62,158 bases of DNA, taken from the NCBI GenBank assembly GCA_022560025.1, contig JAFISE010000176.1:1-62158 (forward strand). The letters run 5' to 3'. Origin of the DNA: Stagonosporopsis chrysanthemi. Taxonomy: Eukaryota; Ascomycota; Dothideomycetes; Pleosporales; Didymellaceae. Below are positions 56,501 through 62,158 of the stretch, in pieces (position 1 is the first letter of the stretch; every line of letters starts with the position of its first letter). Position numbers and translations under genes: made by a program. Under the pieces are notes generated by a model. The model worked only from the letters and a program-made list of their open reading frames with translations, ran no database searches and was not told the DNA's origin.

Positions 56501-58000
56501 AGAGTATATACTCTTCTTTTGTATTAGAAAAGATTAAGATATTATTAAAGTATATAATACAAGATATATTAATTAAACCTAATAAAGCTTTCTTAATATC
56601 TAACTTTAAATATATTTTTACGTATAAGAAATACTCTAAAGATTTAGATATTAAGAGTAGGCTAGCAAATAGGTGTAAGGCACCTAGCAGTAAGTAGGGG
56701 TAGAGTTAGGGTTGCACAGACCTAAGAGTAGTAGTAAAGTAGAGGTTGCACAGGCTAGGAGTAAGAGTTAAGTAGAGGTACTTCTAGCGTAAGTAAGGGT
56801 AGAAGTTAGGTTACACAGACCTAGGATAGAGTTAGGTTTAGAGTACCTAGCAAGGTTACATCTATACTATTATAATTATAGTATAGTAGCTTAACTATAT
56901 TTCTTAATTTAGAATTATCATATAATTTTATTATTAAGTTTAGTAATTTTAGTTTAGATTTTCTACGTGTTAAATAACTAGTTATTATAGTTATTAATAA
57001 CAGCTACTCTTTAAATTATATAAGCTTTACTTTTTTCTATAGCTGCTATTTTCTTTGTAAGAGAGTAGATAGGCTAGCCTCTTTAATATCTTTATCTATT
57101 TTGCTTTTAATATAAATTCTAATCTTACTTACTAGCTTAATATAAGCAGGCAACTTAAGAAGATTATCTACCTTATTATAGAGCAGAGTATTGTCTTTTA
57201 CTATAGCCTCTAAGAATATTAAATCCTTTAGGATTATAATCTCTTAGAAAGCTTAGGCAGAAAGTCTATGCTTCTAATCTCTAAGCACATCTCTAGCAGT
57301 ATTAAATACTTACTCTACTCTTACTTGTAAGATAGGTACTACTAGAATATCTTTTGCAACTTGTGCAAGATAAAGATAAGAAGCCTTATTTAACTTCTAC
57401 TACTCTACAATATTAAAGCTGTTACCTAGTAGAATATAGAGTATACTTAGATAAGACTCTTTTTTAAATCTAGTTAGGCCTATATTCTTATCTGTATTGA
57501 AGGTTAAACTTTAACTATATATAGAAAAGCTTGCTAACTGTAATTAAATTAGTATAGCAAGCTTACAAAACTATTTACTCTCTAATAATTACTTTAGAAT
57601 AGTGTTAGAGACTAGGCTATTACTCTTAGTCTTAGTACTATTATAGTAGTCTAGATAGTCTAGAAATTCTTAATAGTAGATATGCTTATAATAAACTTCC
57701 TACAACTTATCCTAGATTCTGTTAGCATATAGCTATAATAACAAACTATAATAATAGTACTTTATAAGTAGTTAGCTTTTGTATAAAGTCTAGAATTATT
57801 GTGTAATTAAAAAAATAAACTCTAATCTCTACTTATTTTTATGTAGTACTTTAACAACTTTGGATAACCTTTATTTACTATAGCCTAAATAATATCTAGC
57901 TACTTATTGCTGTTAATAGTGTTAGTATCTTCTTTAACCTTGGTAGTCATATCTTCTAAGAAATTAAAAAAAATATCTATATATAAGCTCGATATATAGA
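53600..58000 (-). mobile_element. Ty3/gypsy LTR retrotransposon remnant (pol on minus strand)
   Basis: On the minus strand three pol regions are readable despite stops. Reverse transcriptase (about 56,670 to 56,290): SLEYFLYVKIYLKLDIKKA, then CIIYFNNILIFSNTKEEYI (the YxDD box degraded to YFNN) and KKVLRRLYNYKLFIKLLKC. The start of RNase H follows (about 56,250 to 56,060: SLTKKEAEQA). Integrase core (about 55,130 to 54,870): DSVIYNAILIVVY and IKIAHYIPIRR, then LYSVPKRVILNKG. The order RT-RNase H-integrase identifies gypsy. About 50 residues between DIKKA and LLGLINIS, normally holding MPFGL, are missing, so the copy was deleted as well as mutated. LTRs and gag could not be delimited; the given ends are approximate. 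Confidence 0.82.
56671..56850. repeat. G-rich degenerate tandem repeat patch
   Basis: Three to four loose copies of a roughly 40-nt unit (TAAGTAGGGGTAGAG, TTAGGGTTGCACAGACCTA and variants) lie next to each other. It is the only G-rich patch in the core of the AT-rich block and abuts the reverse-transcriptase fragment at 56,670, where RT similarity stops. It may be a short insertion or a minisatellite. Confidence 0.6.
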
Positions 58001-60381
58001 ATATAAAGCTTATAGTTGTTACTTAGATAGCTTATTACTATCTTAAAGTTCTTTAGTATTTTTATAATTACCTAGAGATAGTGCTACTTAGATACTCTAA
58101 GGTAGAGTTTCTTAAGGTCTTTAAAATCTACCTTAGCAGTATCTTAATTAGCTCTAAAACTTATACCTTTTAGCTATATTTCTTGCTTAAGCTATTTATT
58201 AATATATAGTTATAGCTTAACTGTATGTTTATATATATTGTATATAGAATTCTACTATGTTTTTATATCTTAAATAACTAACAAGCGTTTACTTGCTAGT
58301 AAGTTCTGCTAGGTTGCTAAACACCTCTTAAATTTTCAAGGTAATAGATTAAACACAATAACAGTAGCTTATAGCTGTGTGTTTATAAGTATATAATAAA
58401 AATTTATAATAAAAGAAAATTCACCTTGTATAAAGAACTAGGTACTAATTTATCTATTTAAATATTTTAAATATAGCGTAATTATAGTATTTCTCTCTGT
58501 TCTATTTCTAGAGAAGCTAACAGCTTTAGATAGAATATAATATCCTAAATAATAAGATTAATTACGTGTATAAAGTAAGAGATAGTATTTTCTCTAGAGC
58601 TCTATAAATAACTTTCTTTAGCTAGAAGAGCTTTAACTAACTATAGTAAAGTACTATTATTACTTATACTACTATATATAATACTAAGTAACCTTTTTAT
58701 AGTACTTATACTTTAGAAGACTTATATAATTCTCTTAGCTATAGACGTTCTAGTATACCTTCCTTGTATAAGGATAAAATCTAGTAGTACTTCTTAAAGC
58801 TTCTACTTGTTGTTAATATAGTTTCTTTTAATTGCTAAGAAGCTTAGGTAATTACTAGAAGTCTAGACATTAAGTGCAATAGATAGCCTTATATATTTAC
58901 TAAGGTCTTAGAGCTGTGCTGCCTTAACGTCTTTAAATTAATACTTAAATAACGTGCTAAATTTATAACAGCTAGTAAACACAGCCTAAGGCTAAAGAAA
59001 GCGTATAAACTGTTTTGTTAATAGCTGCTTAACTGTTTAGAATAACTTATTATTATTAATAAAAAGCTATATAATCTTCTTTTTAAAAGTAAGTATTAAG
59101 TATACTAAATATAGAATAGTAGCCTGCTAAGATTATTATTATTATAGCATAGTAGATAGCTAGCTATATAAAGGCGTTTTAATTTACAAACAGGTTAAAG
59201 ACCTTAAGTAATTTAGTATATACTTAGTTCTTGTTAGGCCTTAGCTGTTAGACTCTAGCTAGACTAACAGTAACGATATAGTACTACTCTAAGCCTGTAC
59301 TTACAGTCTGTAAGTACTATTAACCTTTTTAGTACTTGTTTAGCTTAGCAGCTTAGGCTATATTCTAATAGTTTTAATACTTTTTACTATTAGGTGTTAT
59401 AATATATACTTATAGTTAAGGCAATATAGATGTAAATAGCTAGTAAAGGCATAAGCAGCCTCTCTAAATTAAGTCTAGACATATCTAGTATAAGAGACAG
59501 AACCTTATTATAGATATAGCGCAATAAGACCTCTAGCCTAAGCTATAGTACTCTACTATTTGTCTTATATAATTAGTATTACCTTACTCTCTTTACTTTT
59601 CTAGAGACTGTGCTGTAGTTACTTTAGTAAGTAAATTAATTAATAGGTTTTATCTTTTATAGTCTAGAGTGCAATTATTTTAAAGCCCTTAAGATCTTGC
59701 AGTATACTAGATACACTATTAGCTCTGTTACTAGCTAGAAGTAAGAGTATAGCTATTATAATTAAATATAATAATTAATTACAAAATAATTATTTAGTAG
59801 AAAAGAAAAACAGTGTATACAAGTTTAGAAAATATTGCTAAAGAAAAATCTTTAAATAACAAGTCTAATATTCTTAGTATTTTTACCTTAACAATCTTTA
59901 GATATTATTCCTATTATAAGTTAAGTATAATTAAACTCTAAGAGAAATTGTTAAAGTCTAAGCTGTTTTAATTAGTTGTAAAAATCTACTACAAAGCTAG
60001 TACACTAGATAGCTTGTATATACTTATTACTATGTTCTTATTATTATTATTATTACTCTTATCTTTTTTATTACTAGCTAAGTCTTTTAAATTGCTAAAA
60101 CTTTAAAAATTAATTTTCTCTTCTTTTATAAGAGCTTACTAATACTACTTATTTGTCTTATACTTAGTTAATATAGCTGTAAAGTATACTTCTAGCTTAA
60201 TACTATAAGAAGCGTACTGCTAAAAGCTATTACTAGTATAAACTACATATATTTAATAGAGAATAACTATAGTGTAGTAGCTTCTTATTTATAAGAGCTT
60301 TAGCTAAGGCTTAGTAAGCTTTAGCTCTAGCTTGTAGAGTTTTTGTACTCTGCTTTAGAAGTAAGGTAGTTCTATAGTAGA

Positions 60382-60650
60382 GCTTAATGTATTACACAAT
60401 AGAATACGCTAAGCTAAAGCTTTTAAACAAGCTACTGTTTGCCTAGTTTAGATTAGTTTCAGCTTAGATATATTGCTTAGAACCTATAGAGAGTTTGTAG
60501 ACCCTAGGGTTAGGTAGGGGTAGAGGTAGTACAAACTATCTAGCTATTCTAGGCGATATAACTAAGCTAAAACTTATCTAAACTAGGCAAACAGTAGCTT
60601 GTTTAAAAGCTCTAGCGTAGCATATTCTATTGTGTAATATATTACTAAGC
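60382..60650. repeat. Fold-back inverted repeat, about 86-bp arms
   Basis: The left arm (60382-60467) and the right arm (60562-60650) are reverse complements with only a few mismatches; the core TTTTAAACAAGCTACTGTTT is exact in both. The 94-nt loop is less mutated and contains CCCTAGGGTTAGGTAGGGG. It looks like a MITE or the hairpin end of a DNA element. No open frame inside. Confidence 0.85.
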
Positions 60651-62060
60651 TGTATCTTAAATATTTAAAGAGCTGTACCTACCTAAAGTTAGAGACTCTA
60701 AGTACACAGAGGTATCTAGCTTGCCAGCCTAACTATAGCTTACTATAAAGGTACTGTCTTAGCCTAAGATACTATCAAGTATCTAGAGCAAATTGTACGC
60801 ACCTAAGAAGCGTCTATAAAAGTCTAAGAAGAGCTCTTTTAGCAGGTCTGTTTGTAAATAAGCCTTTCTTCTTAACTTTCTATTTCTAGCTTATAGATAT
60901 TTGCTAATATATATTATAGTCTTATACACTCTACAAGATTAGAGGCTGTCTATCTAGCCTTAATAATAACTAGCATACTAAGAACCTTGTCTACTTAACC
61001 TGTCCTGCTTCTACTAAAGCCTTTGCAGAGCTAATAGACAAGTTTAAAGCAGAGTGCACTATATAGACAGCTAAGTATTGCTGCTATAAAGATAAGACTA
61101 CTTTGTCTATTAAGTCTAAGAGTGCTAGTAAGCTAGGTCCTAAGGTAGAGAGCTCTAAGAGTATAGAAGTAGAGTTAGTATAGTTTCTATCTTTAGTATA
61201 CTCTAGGTTTTATTAGTATTTTTATTTCTAAGAATTAATTACTTTTATTTATAAGCTCTTTATACCTATCTATTCTCTTTGCTTTTTATATCTTAACCTA
61301 TATATACTTATTAAGTTATAAACTTAGGTGTATATAGTACTCTAGCTTAGACTTTTAGTATTTCTATTTTAGTCTAGGCTAAAGAGCTTATATACTATTT
61401 CTTATAAGTAGCTTTCTTTTACTAAAATCTTACAACTCTTTCTTTAGGTTTACCTATACTCTTTAGATAGGCGCTTTTTTTTCTTTTTTCTTTAGCAAGG
61501 GTTAGGCAGTATCTACTTATTTAGAGCTAACTATTTGTATAGACTTTGTATATATTCTTAGCTTAATACTCTTTGTCTTGTTTCTTAATACAGATTAGAA
61601 GACATCTACTTATTTAGGTTTAACTTCTATATATACTCTTATATATTTCCTAGCTAGATGCTTCTTGTTTTATTCTCTAGTATAAGTTATAAGATATTTA
61701 CTTGTTTAAGTTTAACTTCTGTCTATACCTATATACTTCTTCTAGTAGTCTAGTGTCTTACTATACTATTTAACTCTTTCTTTTCTTTATCTCTACTAGA
61801 GTACCTTTAAAAGAGTTTCTTTGCAGAAATCTTATAGTATATTCTTATCTAGATTCTTTCTTTTTATTATCTTATTTAACTACTTGTTTAGTACTTTAAG
61901 TAGCTTATAAGTTGTACTGCTTATTTATATATAGACAGCGTGTCTTGTTTATACTACTAGGTACTTACAATCTTTTCTTTCTAGCTTAATAAGTCTTTCT
62001 ATAAAGATCTTTTCTACTGTTTATTCTTTTACTGTAGACTTATTATTATTTAGAATAACT

Positions 62061-62158
62061 GTGACGGGCTAGGCCCGCGACTAGCGCCTCGGCACTTACG
62101 TGCCTCAGGATCGGACTCACCAGGGCTCCGCTACGGAACCATCTCACCTCCGAAGCGG
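62061..62158. other. GC-rich edge after the RIP block, truncated
   Basis: Composition jumps to GC-rich at about 62,061 (TGTGACGGGCTAGGCCCGCG). The start TGTGACGGG would suit the 5' end of an LTR of a younger, unmutated element, but only 98 nt are visible. Confidence 0.4.

Larger units (their letters stand above)
50760..62060. repeat. AT-rich RIP-mutated transposon block
   Basis: From about 50,760 to 62,060 the sequence becomes strongly TpA-rich, CpG and CpA are scarce, CTAG and TAG are everywhere and no frame longer than about 80 codons exists. This is the composition produced by C-to-T mutation at CpA on both strands in repeated DNA. Remnants of a pogo element and a Ty3/gypsy element are identified inside; the rest (about 51,900-53,600 and 58,000-60,380) is unidentified repeat DNA, with some lysine-rich frames of unknown origin around 53,240-53,420 and 60,900-61,180. 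Confidence 0.9.

Noticed and set aside
60505..60525. Telomere-like words (TAGGGTTAGG) in the AT-rich block
   Set aside because: Isolated single words in the loop of an inverted repeat; no tandem TTAGGG array, so no evidence for a chromosome end.
50760..62060. Possible regional centromere
   Set aside because: AT-richness and transposon debris would fit, but the content is explained by two identified elements plus RIP, and nothing specific to centromeres can be seen.
1..62158. Secondary-metabolite cluster, CRISPR arrays, rRNA or tRNA genes
   Set aside because: No PKS, NRPS, terpene synthase or spaced direct repeats were seen, and I found no clear tRNA B-box structure by eye. A tRNAscan run would be decisive for tRNAs.

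Overview
The window reads as nuclear DNA of a filamentous ascomycete. A Dothideomycete-like fungus is my inference, not a database result. Introns are about 45-100 nt, mostly GT-AG. Zn2Cys6 regulators and secreted fungal enzymes are common. The right end is an AT-rich block of dead transposons carrying the C-to-T damage typical of repeat-induced point mutation (RIP).

Layout. 1-3,300: a damaged Zn2Cys6 regulator gene and the first member (A) of a small hypothetical family. 4,100-6,900: two secreted proteins, a type-B carboxylesterase and a DUF3237 protein. 7,200-8,430: a hypothetical gene. 9,460-11,700: a cyanide hydratase with a TATA box, converging on a four-exon PRXL2-like (AhpC/TSA) gene. 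12.5-13 kb and 16.3-17.4 kb: decayed genes (a Kha1-type K+/H+ antiporter remnant and an M20 amidohydrolase pseudogene) on either side of an intact Zn2Cys6 regulator. 17.6-21.2 kb: another regulator, divergent from a mitochondrial citrate carrier. 22.2-23.9 kb: an allantoate-permease-type MFS transporter with a mutated splice donor. 24-26.5 kb: a small membrane RING protein and a histidine phosphatase. 28.4-29.8 kb: an amino acid permease. 31.5-32.9 kb: an MSOX/FAOX-type flavin oxidase. 37.8-41.0 kb: a quinone-oxidoreductase-like MDR enzyme and a secreted multicopper oxidase. 33.1-36.3 kb and 43.4-50 kb are mostly hypothetical genes, including three more members (B, C, D) of the family started at 2.2 kb.

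50.5-62.06 kb holds no living gene. It contains a pogo-type DNA transposon, a Ty3/gypsy element on the minus strand (RT, RNase H and integrase still recognisable), a fold-back inverted repeat and a G-rich tandem patch. GC-rich DNA returns abruptly at about 62,060.

Together the intact enzymes suggest scavenging of small nitrogen and carbon compounds (cyanide, amino acids, Amadori or N-methyl amines, allantoate-like solutes) rather than a biosynthetic cluster; no PKS, NRPS or terpene synthase was seen. The most unusual signals are: (1) four scattered genes sharing a Myb/SANT-like module I cannot name; (2) an exact 17-bp tandem duplication that breaks one of these genes and may have created a 44-nt intron; (3) a single in-frame UAG followed by 81 open codons; (4) a GT-to-AT splice donor in the MFS gene.
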